Assembly: GCF_030687835.1 (NCBI RefSeq)
Contig: NZ_CP117449.1
Coordinates: forward strand, 1,736,001-1,800,000
Direction of reading: 5' to 3'
Length of the DNA: 64,000 bases
DNA from: Pseudomonas hefeiensis
GTDB taxonomy: Bacteria > Pseudomonadota > Gammaproteobacteria > Pseudomonadales > Pseudomonadaceae
Below the pieces are notes generated by a model. That model had not been told where the DNA came from. It searched no databases and saw nothing but the letters and a program-made list of their open reading frames with translations. Below, piece by piece: positions 11,453-20,319 of the stretch (positions within the stretch are counted from its first letter, which is position 1; each line of letters opens with the position of its first letter). Made by a program: the position numbers and the translations under genes.

Positions 11453-12768
11453 ATGAAAGTGTTGAAAGGCCAGGACATCCTGGCGCTTGGTTTCATGACA
11501 TTTGCCCTGTTCGTCGGGGCTGGCAACATCATCTTCCCGCCTATCGTCGGTTTGCAGTCCGGGCCCCATGTCTGGATGGCGGCGCTGGGCTTTCTGGTCA
11601 CGGCGGTCGGGCTACCGGTCATCACGGTCGTTGCGCTGGCCAAGGTCGGCGGGGCGATGGATGCCTTGAGCAGTCCAATCGGCAAGGTTGCCGGTGGCCT
11701 GCTGGCGGCTGTGTGCTACCTGGCCGTCGGGCCGCTGTTTGCCACCCCGCGCACCGCCACCGTCTCGTTCGAAGTCGGGCTGGCGCCGTTGACCGGTGAA
11801 AGCCCGCTGGCGCTGTTTCTCTACAGTGCGGTGTATTTCCTGCTGGTGTTCTTCATCTCGCTCTATCCGGGTCGCTTGCTGGACACTGTCGGGCGATTCC
11901 TTGCCCCGCTGAAAATCATTGCCCTGGCCGTGCTGGGCATTGCCGCGTTTGCCTTGCCCGCCGGCGATATCGGCGTGGCGACCCCTCAATACGAGGCCGC
12001 GCCGTTCTCCCAAGGGTTCATCAATGGTTACCTGACCATGGATACCCTGGGCGCATTGGTGTTTGGCATCGTCATCGTCAACGCGATCCGTTCTCGCGGT
12101 GTCGAGTCGCCGGCCTTGATCACCCGCTACGCCATCATTGCCGGACTGATCGCCGGGGTCGGCCTGGCGCTGGTCTATGTCAGTCTGTTCCGTCTGGGGT
12201 CAGGCAGCCATGAAGTGGCCGCGGGCGCGAGCAACGGCGCGGCGGTGCTGCATGCCTATGTGCAACACACGTTCGGCAGCCTGGGCAGCGGTTTCCTGGC
12301 GGTGCTGATTTCCCTGGCGTGCCTGGTCACCGCAGTGGGCCTGACGTGCGCTTGTGCCGAGTACTTCAGTCGTGTCTTGCCGCTGTCGTACAAAACGTTG
12401 GTGGTCATCCTGGCGACGTTTTCGCTGCTGGTGTCGAACCTCGGACTGACTAAGCTGAATCGCTTTCTCGATCCCGGTCCTGACCGCGATTTACCCACCG
12501 TGCATTGCCTTGGTGGCCTTGAGCTTCTGCAAGGACTTCTGGCATGAGCAGGGGCGCATTGTCGGCCCGGTCATGCTGGTGTCATTCCTGTTTGGCCTGA
12601 TCGATGCGCTTAAAGGCGCCGGACTGGCGGATTGGATGCCGACGCAAATGGCCCACCTGCCATTGAGTGAGCAGGGCCTGGCCTGGCTCGTGCCGTCGGT
12701 GATGACCCTGGCGGTGGCGCTGGTGTGTGATCGTCTGCTGGGGCAAGCGCAGCGAAGCGCTGGCCTGA
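11453..12768 (+). pseudogene. brnQ: Branched-chain amino acid carrier, two frameshifts in this sequence
   Basis: A sodium-coupled Leu/Ile/Val carrier of the BrnQ/BraB family (LIVCS), with about 12 membrane helices. It begins [20 protein letters not shown] and carries the GAGNIIFPP family motif. The frame breaks at 12474-12476, where CGATCCCGGTCC should read with two C's to give [11 protein letters not shown]. It breaks again near 12739-12742, where CTGGGGCAAG should read with three G's to give LLGKRSEALA and a stop at 12766-12768. Removing both bases yields 437 aa, the length of P. aeruginosa BraB. Both are +1 changes in short C or G runs, so sequence error is more likely than true decay. Confidence 0.88.
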
Positions 12769-12810
12769 GTTGCCGCGGCCTGCCACGAGCGGGCCCGCCG
12801 GTTAAAAAGA

Positions 12811-12846
12811 AATGCCCCGTATCAATCGATACGGGGCATTTTTTTA
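12811..12846 (+). terminator. Terminator after brnQ
   Basis: Arms AATGCCCCGTATC and GATACGGGGCATT (13 bases, perfect) enclose AATC and are followed by a run of T's. It sits 42 bases beyond the restored brnQ stop, which supports that stop as the true gene end. Confidence 0.92.
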
Positions 12847-12916
12847 TGGCGCCGGTGCCGTGCCTTTTTCCTTGGACTAACGTCGAAGCATTGTCTTGAA
12901 AGGCTTACGCCGAACC

Positions 12917-13001
12917 TGTGGGAGCGAGCCTACTCGCGATAGCGGTATATCTGCCACCTCGAGACTGACCTGACGCCATCGCGAGCAGGCTCGCTCCCAC
13001 A
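12917..13001. repeat. Inverted pair of REP-like elements (GTGGGAGC type)
   Basis: Two convergent copies of a palindromic core (TGTGGGAGCGAGCC..CTCGCGAT and its inverse ATCGCGAGCAGGCTCGCTCCCACA) are separated by about 30 bases. This doublet arrangement is typical of Pseudomonas REP elements mobilised by RAYT-type transposases. Related doublets occur elsewhere in the window. Confidence 0.85.
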
Positions 13002-13048
13002 GGGTCAATCGCAAGCTGCTCCATGTTCTTCGTCAGATAAGGAATTAC

Positions 13049-13786
13049 ATGTCATTCATCCAAGCCAATCTGATCCATCTTCTCGCCGCTGTCTGGTTCG
13101 TCGTCTGCTGGGGCGGCTACACCCGTTATGCGTTGTTGAAAGCCCGCGATACGGCCTGTCTGGCCAGCGTCATGCACTTATATCGCGAAGACTGGATGCG
13201 CCGCATGCTGCTGCGTGAAAACCGTATCGCCGATGCCAGCGTGATCGGCAATCTGGAGCGCAACGCCTCATTCTTCGCCTCCAGCACGCTGATCATCCTG
13301 GCGGGCATCCTGACGGTGCTCGGGGCGTCCGATCGTGCGGTGTCGTTGCTGGCCGACCTGCCGCTGGTGCAGCAGGCGTCCCAGGGCATGTCGGAGGCCA
13401 AGTTGCTGTGCCTGGCGCTGGTGTTCGTGTATGCCTTCTTCACCTTCAGCTGGTGCATGCGCCAATACAACTTCGCGGCGGTTCTGGTGGGGTCGGCGCC
13501 GATGATCGGCGAGCGACATGTATCGGCGCAGGAGCGCAAGGCCTTCGCGCTCAGGGCGGCGCGGGTGATCTCCATGGCCGCCAACCAGTTCAATTTTGGC
13601 CTGCGCGCTTATTATTTCGGCATGACCATGTTGGCGTGGTTCGTCAGCCCCTGGTTATTCATGTTGATGAGTACCGGAGTGGTGTTGGTGCTGTACCGCC
13701 GGGAGTTTCACTCCGACGTACTGCAGGTCATGGTTTACACCCCCACCGAGGCACCATTGCCTGATGTAGGCAAGGACCCGGCCTGA
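13049..13786 (+). CDS. DUF599 family membrane protein
   Basis: A 245-aa inner-membrane protein with about four hydrophobic segments (near residues 8-26, 78-98, 118-138 and 195-222). The N-terminal LLAAVWFVVCWGGYTRYA and the WMRRMLLRENRI segment resemble the DUF599 family, whose function is unknown. It stands alone between REP elements and a bidirectional terminator, so context adds nothing about its job. The family call is from memory of the motif pattern. Confidence 0.75.
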   Translation: MSFIQANLIHLLAAVWFVVCWGGYTRYALLKARDTACLASVMHLYREDWMRRMLLRENRIADASVIGNLERNASFFASSTLIILAGILTVLGASDRAVSLLADLPLVQQASQGMSEAKLLCLALVFVYAFFTFSWCMRQYNFAAVLVGSAPMIGERHVSAQERKAFALRAARVISMAANQFNFGLRAYYFGMTMLAWFVSPWLFMLMSTGVVLVLYRREFHSDVLQVMVYTPTEAPLPDVGKDPA

Positions 13787-13813
13787 CCGAACAGTCACTA
13801 TCAAATTGCAGAC

Positions 13814-13845
13814 AAAAGAAAACCCGCACCAGGCGGGTTTCTTTT
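13814..13845. terminator. Bidirectional terminator between DUF599 gene and lipoprotein gene
   Basis: AAAAGAAAACCCGC and GCGGGTTTCTTTT form a hairpin with A-rich and T-rich flanks on either side. It sits between two convergent genes and can end transcription from both. Confidence 0.88.
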
Positions 13846-13859
13846 AAGCTCAAACAGTA

Positions 13860-14123
13860 TTAGTTGGTTGCCGGCGCGGTGGCGGGCGCTGTTGCAGGTG
13901 CTTGTTCCTGTGTAGCGGCTTCGTTCGATTCGGCCTGATCTTTGGCGGCTTCGGCGTTTTCTTTCGCCGCGTCGTTCACTTTATCCTGTGCTTCGCTCAT
14001 TTTTTCCTGAGCTTGCTCAGCGTGTTCGGTGGCATCTTGAGCTTTGTCCTCGGATTTTTTATCGCAGGCAGCGAGACCGAGAGAGGCGGCCAACATCAAG
14101 GCAATAGCTAAAGTCTTACGCAT
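13860..14123 (-). CDS. Small lipoprotein with charged Ala-rich helix
   Basis: An 87-aa protein starting MRKTLAIALMLAASLGLAAC, a lipoprotein signal peptide with lipobox LAAC; Cys20 would be lipidated. The rest is a low-complexity Ala/Glu/Lys/Asp region (likely coiled-coil or disordered) ending in PATAPATAPATN repeats. The start at 14123 has AAGGAG upstream; a longer frame without such a site is rejected. The composition resembles small stress-associated or Lpp-like envelope lipoproteins, but no specific function can be named. Confidence 0.8.
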   Translation of the reverse strand: MRKTLAIALMLAASLGLAACDKKSEDKAQDATEHAEQAQEKMSEAQDKVNDAAKENAEAAKDQAESNEAATQEQAPATAPATAPATN

Positions 14124-14280
14124 GGGGTGTTTCTCCTTATGGAAATAACTACTGGCCTTTTGAACGCCCTCCCTTGGATTAAGTTCCTCTTTTGCTACAG
14201 ATATATAACTTTGCATGGGAACGGAACTTTACAGGGCGTACCCGTTACCGCGTCTGCTCACTAATAAAGGCGTTAATCCA

Positions 14281-14757
14281 ATGGCGCAAGACCCCGTTTT
14301 TGAGCGTGCGACACGCTTTTTGTCCGCGCTGCGACATTGCCAGATGTTGGGCTTGAAGTTGCACAGCGCCAGTCGTGAGGGGCTGACCGTGATCCTGCCT
14401 TACAGCCCCCAGATCGTCGGCAACCCCCTTACAGGCATCATCCATGGTGGCGCGTTGACCTCATTGATGGACACGGCGTGTGGCATGTCGACATTGTGCG
14501 TGTTGCCGCAGTTCGAGGTCTGTCCGACCCTGGACCTGCGCATCGACTACATGCACGCCGCTGAGCCGAACAAGGATGTCTATGGCTTTGCCCAATGCTA
14601 TCGGGTCACTCAGGACGTGATCTTCAGCCGTGGTTTTGCCTATCAGGACGACCCCGAACAACCCATCGCCCATGTGGTGGGCACCTTCATGCGCCTGGGC
14701 CAGCACGCCAGGGGAATCAACAGGGGTGGCCCGCTGGCTGCCGTAGGCAAGCCATGA
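14281..14757 (+). CDS. PaaI-type hotdog thioesterase (first of a pair)
   Basis: A 158-aa protein with the hotdog-fold acyl-CoA thioesterase pattern. NPLTGIIHGGALTSLMDTACG carries the HGG loop and the catalytic Asp on the long helix, and TLDLRIDYMHAAEP forms the following strand. The start at MAQDP (14281) is chosen because upstream in-frame codons lack a ribosome site. Its stop overlaps the ATG of a second, homologous thioesterase (ATGA), which suggests a heterodimer or coupled pair acting on related acyl-CoA substrates. Confidence 0.82.
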   Translation: MAQDPVFERATRFLSALRHCQMLGLKLHSASREGLTVILPYSPQIVGNPLTGIIHGGALTSLMDTACGMSTLCVLPQFEVCPTLDLRIDYMHAAEPNKDVYGFAQCYRVTQDVIFSRGFAYQDDPEQPIAHVVGTFMRLGQHARGINRGGPLAAVGKP

Positions 14758-15215
14758 CCGATATCACTGAGGAACAACTGCGCCATGCATGCGAGCGAGG
14801 CGACTACGCGTTGCTGCTGGCCTCGATTCCCTATGCACGGCTGATCGGTGTCGAATGCTCGCGTCAGGGCGAGGAGCTGCTGTTTCGCCTGCCGGCCAAC
14901 AAGGACAACATTGGTAACCCTTTATTGCCGGCCATCCACGGCGGCGTCATCGCCGGTTTCATGGAGTTGTCGGCCGCGGTGTATCTGCTGATTGCCACCC
15001 GTGCGACGGGCGTGCCGAAAATCATCGATTTTTCCCTGGATTACCTGCGCGCCGGGCAGTTTCGTGACACTTATGCCAGATGCCAGGTCTGGCGCCAGGG
15101 GCGACGGGTGGCCAATGTCGCGATCACCGCCTGGCAGGATGTCGAGGCCCAGCCCATTGCCACTGCCCGGGCGCATTTCAAGATTCAGGAGTCTTCAAAA
15201 ACGCATTGCCCTTGA
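14754..15215 (+). CDS. PaaI-type hotdog thioesterase (second of a pair)
   Basis: A 153-aa hotdog protein with NPLLPAIHGGVIAGFMELSAA, where Glu takes the place of the catalytic Asp seen in its upstream partner, and IIDFSLDYLRAG. It overlaps the previous gene by 4 bases, so the two are co-translated. The last codons contain the -35 element of the htpG heat-shock promoter. The Asp/Glu difference between the partners may reflect a split of catalytic and structural roles, which is inference. Confidence 0.82.
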   Translation: MTDITEEQLRHACERGDYALLLASIPYARLIGVECSRQGEELLFRLPANKDNIGNPLLPAIHGGVIAGFMELSAAVYLLIATRATGVPKIIDFSLDYLRAGQFRDTYARCQVWRQGRRVANVAITAWQDVEAQPIATARAHFKIQESSKTHCP

Positions 15216-15236
15216 AATCATCACCGTTGCCCCCAC
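15211..15236 (+). promoter_or_regulatory. Sigma-32 (RpoH) heat-shock promoter of htpG
   Basis: CTTGAAA at 15211-15217 and CCCCAC at 15231-15236 are separated by 13 bases. This closely matches the RpoH consensus CTTGAAA-N11-16-CCCCAT. It lies 67 bases before the htpG ATG, and its -35 element overlaps the stop codon of the upstream thioesterase gene. Confidence 0.85.
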
Positions 15237-15302
15237 CTTGAGGACATCCCGCCGCCAATCTCAGCGAGGCGGACACCACCATCCACTTGGAGTTTGATGA
15301 CC

Positions 15303-17207
15303 ATGAGCGTGGAAACTCAAAAGGAAACCCTGGGCTTCCAGACCGAGGTGAAGCAACTGCTGCACCTGATGATTCACTCGCTGTATTCGAATAAGGAAAT
15401 TTTCCTTCGCGAGCTGATTTCGAACGCCTCTGACGCTGTCGACAAATTACGTTTCGAAGCCCTGTCCAAGCCAGAGTTGCTGGAAGGTGGCGCCGAACTG
15501 AAAATCCGCGTGAGCTTCGACAAGGACGCCCAAACCGTCACCCTCGAAGATAACGGCATCGGCATGAGCCGCGAAGAGGTGATCACTCACCTGGGCACCA
15601 TCGCCAAGTCCGGCACCGCCGATTTCATGAAGAACCTCTCCGGCGACCAGAAAAAAGACTCTCACCTCATTGGCCAGTTCGGTGTCGGTTTCTATTCCGC
15701 GTTCATCGTCGCTGACCAGGTCGAAGTGTTCAGCCGCCGTGCCGGCCTCGCTGCAAGCGAAGGCGTGCATTGGTCGTCCAAGGGCGAAGGCGAGTTTGAA
15801 GTCGCCACCGTCGATAAGGCTGATCGCGGCACCCGTATCGTGTTGCACCTCAAGTCTGGCGAAGACGAATTCGCCGATGGCTGGCGCCTGCGCAACATCA
15901 TCAAGAAGTACTCCGACCATATCGCGTTGCCGATCGAGCTGCCGAAGGAAGTCACCGCTGCCGAAGGCGAAGAAAAACCGGAAGTGGAATGGGAAACCGT
16001 CAACCGCGCCAGTGCCCTGTGGACACGTCCACGCACCGAAGTTAAGGACGAGGAATACCAGGAGTTCTACAAACACGTCGCCCATGATTTCGAGAACCCG
16101 CTGAGCTGGAGCCACAACAAGGTCGAAGGCAAGCTGGAGTACAACTCGCTGCTCTACGTGCCGGCCCGTGCACCTTTTGACCTGTACCAGCGCGAAGCAC
16201 CACGCGGCCTGAAGCTTTACGTGCAGCGCGTATTCGTGATGGATCAGGCCGAATCGTTCCTGCCGCTGTATCTGCGCTTCATCAAGGGCGTGGTCGATTC
16301 CAATGACCTGTCCCTGAACGTCTCGCGGGAAATCCTGCAGAAAGACCCGATCATCGACTCCATGAAGTCGGCGCTGACCAAGCGTGTCCTGGACATGCTG
16401 GAAAAACTGGCGAAGAACGAGCCAGAGCAGTACAAGGGCTTCTGGAAGAACTTTGGCCAGGTGATGAAGGAAGGCCCTGCCGAGGACTTCGCCAACAAAG
16501 AAAAAATCGCTGGTCTGCTGCGCTTTGCTTCCACCCAGGGTGACGATGGCGAGCAGATCGTTGGCCTGGCCGACTACCTGGCCCGCGCCAAGGAAGGTCA
16601 GGACAAGATCTACTACCTGACCGGTGAAACTTATGCACAGGTCAAGAACAGCCCGCATCTGGAAGTCTTCCGCAAGAAAGGCATCGAAGTGCTGCTGCTG
16701 ACCGACCGCATCGACGAATGGCTGATGAGCTACCTCAGCGAGTTCGATGGCAAGAGCTTCGTTGACGTGGCCCGTGGCGACCTGGACCTGGGTAACCTGG
16801 ATTCGGAAGAAGACAAGAAAGCCGCCGAAGAAGTCGCCAAGAGCAAGGAAGGCCTGGTTGAGCGGATCAAGACTGCCCTAGGCGATGCCGTCAGCGAAGT
16901 GCGGGTTTCTCACCGCCTGACCGACTCCCCGGCGATCCTGGCCATTGGTGAACAGGACCTTGGCCTGCAGATGCGGCAGATCCTTGAAGCCAGCGGCCAG
17001 AAGGTCCCGGATTCCAAGCCGATCTTTGAATTCAACCCGGCTCACCCGCTGGTGGATAAGCTCGACAACGAGCAGAGCGAAGAGCGTTTCGGCGATCTGT
17101 CGCACATCCTGTTCGATCAGGCCGCCCTGGCGGCAGGTGACAGCCTGAAGGACCCGGCGGCGTACGTGCGCCGCCTGAACAAGCTGTTGGTTGAACTGTC
17201 AGCTTAA
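15303..17207 (+). CDS. htpG: Molecular chaperone HtpG (Hsp90)
   Basis: A 634-aa cytosolic Hsp90. The N-terminal GHKL ATPase domain shows [26 protein letters not shown] and [11 protein letters not shown]. The middle domain contains the conserved ISREIL-like segment NVSREILQ, and the C-terminal dimerisation domain ends [13 protein letters not shown]. The ATG at 15303 ([15 protein letters not shown]) has GGAG 10 bases upstream; earlier in-frame TTG and ATG codons at 15294-15299 sit too close to that site. A sigma-32 promoter lies just upstream and a terminator just downstream. Confidence 0.99.
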   Translation: MSVETQKETLGFQTEVKQLLHLMIHSLYSNKEIFLRELISNASDAVDKLRFEALSKPELLEGGAELKIRVSFDKDAQTVTLEDNGIGMSREEVITHLGTIAKSGTADFMKNLSGDQKKDSHLIGQFGVGFYSAFIVADQVEVFSRRAGLAASEGVHWSSKGEGEFEVATVDKADRGTRIVLHLKSGEDEFADGWRLRNIIKKYSDHIALPIELPKEVTAAEGEEKPEVEWETVNRASALWTRPRTEVKDEEYQEFYKHVAHDFENPLSWSHNKVEGKLEYNSLLYVPARAPFDLYQREAPRGLKLYVQRVFVMDQAESFLPLYLRFIKGVVDSNDLSLNVSREILQKDPIIDSMKSALTKRVLDMLEKLAKNEPEQYKGFWKNFGQVMKEGPAEDFANKEKIAGLLRFASTQGDDGEQIVGLADYLARAKEGQDKIYYLTGETYAQVKNSPHLEVFRKKGIEVLLLTDRIDEWLMSYLSEFDGKSFVDVARGDLDLGNLDSEEDKKAAEEVAKSKEGLVERIKTALGDAVSEVRVSHRLTDSPAILAIGEQDLGLQMRQILEASGQKVPDSKPIFEFNPAHPLVDKLDNEQSEERFGDLSHILFDQAALAAGDSLKDPAAYVRRLNKLLVELSA

Positions 17208-17218
17208 TCAAGTGCAGG

Positions 17219-17243
17219 AAAAACCCGCTTCGGCGGGTTTTTT
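17219..17243 (+). terminator. Terminator after htpG
   Basis: AAACCCGC-TTCG-GCGGGTTT followed by T's, starting 12 bases after the htpG stop. It separates htpG from the dienelactone hydrolase gene. Confidence 0.9.
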
Positions 17244-17277
17244 CATTTCTGGTGTTCCGTTTCAAGAGGAGTCCGTC

Positions 17278-18006
17278 ATGAGTCAGGTTACGGTTCGTTC
17301 GCTGGTGTATCAGATCGATGGTCAAACCTATGAGGGCCGCCTGGCCTTCGACGTAAGCCAGCAGGGCTCGCGCCCGGGTTTGTTGATGGCGCCCAATTGG
17401 ATGGGCGTAGGGGCGGGGGCCGAGGAAATCGCCAAGTCGGTGGCGGCCAACGGCTATGTTGTGCTGATCGCCGATCTCTATGGCCAGGAGGTGCGCCCGA
17501 CCAATGCCGATGAAGCCGCCGCGGCGATGATGCCGCTCAAGAATGACCGTGCCTTGTTGCGCAAGCGCATGCAGGCGGCGTTCGAGCAGCTGCAAAGTCA
17601 GGGTGAGGCGCAGGTCGATGCGTCCAGACTTGCCACGTTCGGCTTCTGCTTCGGTGGTTGCTGCTCCCTGGAGCTAGCGCGCACAGGCGCAGCGTTGAAG
17701 GCCGCCATCTCGTTCCATGGCACCCTGGACACACCCGATCCGGCGGATGCGCAGAACATCAAGGGGGCGGTGCTGGTCATGCATGGCGCCTCGGACCCGT
17801 TGGTGCCTAAAGAGCAACTGCCGGCCTTTGAAGACGAAATGAACGCCGCCGGGGTGGATTGGCAACTGCTGAGCTACGGTGGCGCGGTGCATTCGTTCAC
17901 CGATCCAGAGGCTAATGTCCCGGGCAAGATGATGTACGACGCCAAGGTTGCCGCACGGGCGTTCAGGTCGATGCATAATTTGCTGGATGAAGTGCTCAGG
18001 GGCTGA
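17278..18006 (+). CDS. Dienelactone hydrolase family protein
   Basis: A 242-aa alpha/beta hydrolase. The nucleophile elbow is GFCFGG (Cys, about residue 125), the acid lies in HGASDPLVP and the histidine in GGAVHSFTDPEA, giving the Cys-Asp-His triad of the dienelactone hydrolase family. No signal peptide is seen, so it is likely cytosolic. The start at MSQVTVRS (17278) has AAGAGGAG upstream. It stands alone between the htpG terminator and a REP pair. The substrate is not evident; most paralogues are not true chlorocatechol-pathway enzymes. Confidence 0.85.
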   Translation: MSQVTVRSLVYQIDGQTYEGRLAFDVSQQGSRPGLLMAPNWMGVGAGAEEIAKSVAANGYVVLIADLYGQEVRPTNADEAAAAMMPLKNDRALLRKRMQAAFEQLQSQGEAQVDASRLATFGFCFGGCCSLELARTGAALKAAISFHGTLDTPDPADAQNIKGAVLVMHGASDPLVPKEQLPAFEDEMNAAGVDWQLLSYGGAVHSFTDPEANVPGKMMYDAKVAARAFRSMHNLLDEVLRG

Positions 18007-18043
18007 GTCGGATTAAGTCTGGTTTTTCTGTTGTCTGGGCCGG

Positions 18044-18144
18044 CCCCTTCGCGAGCAAGCCCGCTCCCACAGTGGATCGCGACGTTTACAGATGCTGTGT
18101 TCGCCAGAGATCAAATGTGGGAGCGGGCTTGCTCGCGAAGGGGG
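18044..18144. repeat. Inverted pair of REP-like elements
   Basis: CCCCTTCGCGAGCAAGCCCG..TCCCACA and its inverse TGTGGGAGC..GCTCGCGAAGGGG face each other across about 40 bases. They belong to the same class as the repeats at 12.9, 20.1, 20.8, 30.5 and 38.3 kb. Confidence 0.88.
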
Positions 18145-18164
18145 CAGCCCAGACATTCTTGGAT

Positions 18165-19025
18165 TCAGGGCAACTCAATCCGCTCACTTTCCCCCGGCAC
18201 GGTCGGCCAGTCCCCGGCCGCCCAACGCCGGCGGGCTTCGTCTATTCGCGCCGGATCGCTGGAGACGAAATTCCAGTTCATCCGTCGTGGCCCGTCCAGT
18301 GGCGCACCGCCGAACAGCACGGCATGGCAGTCGCTGTCGGCGAACAGCGTCATTTCCTCCCCGGCCGGGAGCACCACTAACGAGTGGGGTTCCAGTGGTT
18401 CACCGTCTAGCTGTGCCTCACCGCTGAGCAGATACAGTGCCCGCTCTTCATGCTCAGTGGGAATCAGCAGGGTTGTTGCGGTTTGCAGGTTCAGCTCGGC
18501 GTACAGGGTAGGGGACAGCGTCGGGACTGGCGATTGCAGGCAAAAACCCGACCCGGCGATCATCCGGATTTTTATCCCCAGGTTATCGCTGACCGGCAGG
18601 GTGTGTGCCGGATGATGGCTGTAGTGTCCAGGTCCCTGTTCATGGGATTGGGGCGAGGCCAGCCAGACTTGCAAGCCATGCATGATGAAATCGCTGCCCA
18701 GCAGTGTCTCGGGCGTGCGCTCGACATGGGCAATGGCGCTGCCCGCGGTCATCCAGCTGACGTCCCCTGCATCGACTATTTGATCGGAGCCAAGGCTGTC
18801 CTTGTGCTGGAGTTTCCCTTCGAACAGGTAGGTGAGGGTCGACAACCCGATGTGGGGATGCTGACGAATGTTCATGCCTTGACCGGCCTTGTAGGAGGTT
18901 TGCAGCATGTGGTCGAAAAACACGAACGGTCCGACGCTGCGACACTTGGCGGACGGCAGTGGGCGAAGAATCGGCTGGCCTTCCACATCTTCTGCGCGTG
19001 GGCGAATGGTCAGGGGCATGATCAT
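18165..19025 (-). CDS. Pirin family protein
   Basis: A 286-aa two-cupin protein. The N-terminal pirin signature is visible as GPFVFFDHM with the metal-ligand segment HPHIGLSTLTYLFEG, plus a conserved MTAGSAIAHVERTP. Pirins bind iron; some act as quercetin dioxygenases or redox-dependent regulators. The start is placed at MIMPLTIRPRAED (19025), where GGAAG lies 5 bases upstream; the adjacent ATG at 19019 is also possible. The longer frame extending to 19211 lacks a site. It is divergent from the amidohydrolase gene. Confidence 0.85.
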   Translation of the reverse strand: MIMPLTIRPRAEDVEGQPILRPLPSAKCRSVGPFVFFDHMLQTSYKAGQGMNIRQHPHIGLSTLTYLFEGKLQHKDSLGSDQIVDAGDVSWMTAGSAIAHVERTPETLLGSDFIMHGLQVWLASPQSHEQGPGHYSHHPAHTLPVSDNLGIKIRMIAGSGFCLQSPVPTLSPTLYAELNLQTATTLLIPTEHEERALYLLSGEAQLDGEPLEPHSLVVLPAGEEMTLFADSDCHAVLFGGAPLDGPRRMNWNFVSSDPARIDEARRRWAAGDWPTVPGESERIELP

Positions 19026-19152
19026 GATGTCTTCCAGGTTGAACAACGGATGGGTAAAGCATAACCCGCTGTGACACCTTGCGGCACATGGGCCTTGAAC
19101 CCGGACGGGACGGTCGGGGTCTATCCTGTTCATAGCCTTCTGGAGTCCGCCC

Positions 19153-20169
19153 GTGCCCTTGACCCGTCTGATCTTCGCCTGGCTGCTGGCCGTTTCGAGC
19201 AGCGGCGTCATGGCCCGCGAATATACCTACAGCGATGCGCACCTGCATTACGTCGATTTCTTTCAGGAGACTGCCGGCATGCCCGAGTTACTGAAGGCGA
19301 TGGCCGACAATCGCATCGAGCATGTGATGATTTCCGGCATACCGGTGGCCAAGAAATGGCATGAGGACGAGCCAAAACGCCCGCGTTACTACGCCGGTGA
19401 CGATGCGGACGCCTATTGGTACAGCGCCACCGATGTGATTGTCGCGGCGGCGGTGAGCAAGTTGACCGCTGAACAACGTCAGCACTTTCATCCTTTTTTG
19501 TCCGGCTTCAACCCCAACGACAAGAACTCCGCCATGCATATCCAGCGCATGCTCGATCTCTATCCGGGGTTGTGGCAAGGCATTGGTGAGGTGTTCACCC
19601 GCCATGACGACCTGACGGCGCTGACTTCGGGCGATACCCCGCGGGCCAACAACGAGGCCATGACGCGGATCTATCATCTGGCGGCAGAGAACGATCTGCC
19701 GGTGCTGCTGCACTCCAACATCACCTCCAAGCGTGAGAAAAATGCGCTGTATTTGCCGGAAATTGAAGAGCCGCTGCGTAATCATCCCCACACGCGGTTC
19801 ATTTGGGCGCATGCCGGCACCAGCATGGAGATCCATCGTCACCAGACGCGGCTGGATTTTCTGTTGCCGACACTGACCCGGATGCTGGAGAGCTATCCGA
19901 ACCTGTACATAGACCTGTCCTGGAGCGTGCTCACGCCGTACTTGCTGGACGAGGCGGGCAAGCCCCGCGAGGCGTGGATCAAGCTGGTGGAGCGCTTCCC
20001 GGAACGCTTCATGTTGGGGTCAGATGTAGTGGGACGTTTCGACAACGTCGGTAAGGAATTACGCAGCTTTGATTCGTTCCTGGATGCGCTACCGGAAGGT
20101 GTGGCGAGGAAAGTGGCTCGGGATAATTTCCTGGCGGTGTTATGTGGGAGCAAGGTTTGCCCGCGATGA
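19153..20169 (+). CDS. Periplasmic amidohydrolase (amidohydrolase_2-like)
   Basis: A 338-aa protein with an N-terminal signal peptide (PLTRLIFAWLLAVSSSGVMA, cleavage likely before REYTY). A metal-dependent TIM-barrel amidohydrolase pattern follows: DAHLHY near the mature N-terminus, LLHSNI, FIWAHAGTS and a late MLGSDVVG aspartate. The start is GTG at 19153 with GGAG upstream. The last residues (CGSKVCPR) are encoded inside a REP element, so the C-terminus was probably rewritten by repeat insertion. The substrate is unknown. Confidence 0.82.
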   Translation: MPLTRLIFAWLLAVSSSGVMAREYTYSDAHLHYVDFFQETAGMPELLKAMADNRIEHVMISGIPVAKKWHEDEPKRPRYYAGDDADAYWYSATDVIVAAAVSKLTAEQRQHFHPFLSGFNPNDKNSAMHIQRMLDLYPGLWQGIGEVFTRHDDLTALTSGDTPRANNEAMTRIYHLAAENDLPVLLHSNITSKREKNALYLPEIEEPLRNHPHTRFIWAHAGTSMEIHRHQTRLDFLLPTLTRMLESYPNLYIDLSWSVLTPYLLDEAGKPREAWIKLVERFPERFMLGSDVVGRFDNVGKELRSFDSFLDALPEGVARKVARDNFLAVLCGSKVCPR

Positions 20170-20226
20170 AGGTCTTACAATTTCGCAATGGGGGAGGGTG
20201 CATCGCGAGCAAGCTTTGCTCCCACA
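20143..20226. repeat. Inverted pair of REP-like elements, the first overlapping the amidohydrolase stop
   Basis: TGTGGGAGCAAGGTTTGCCCGCGATG and, inverted, CATCGCGAGCAAGCTTTGCTCCCACA. The first arm supplies the final codons and TGA of the upstream gene. Confidence 0.85.
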
Positions 20227-20319
20227 GAAGCTATCAGTGCACAAGGTGACCATCGCTTTGTCATCAGCCTGTCACCCCCGCGTCATACCCTCGCGCTCAT
20301 CTCAATCAAGGAGCGCACT

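Noticed and set aside
12900..13005. Possible CRISPR-like repeat pair
   Set aside because: The repeats are inverted rather than direct, with only two copies and no regular spacers. They fit Pseudomonas REP doublets instead.
15294..15302. Earlier htpG start codons TTG/ATG
   Set aside because: They overlap or crowd the GGAG ribosome site. The ATG at 15303 gives the conserved MSVETQKET start.
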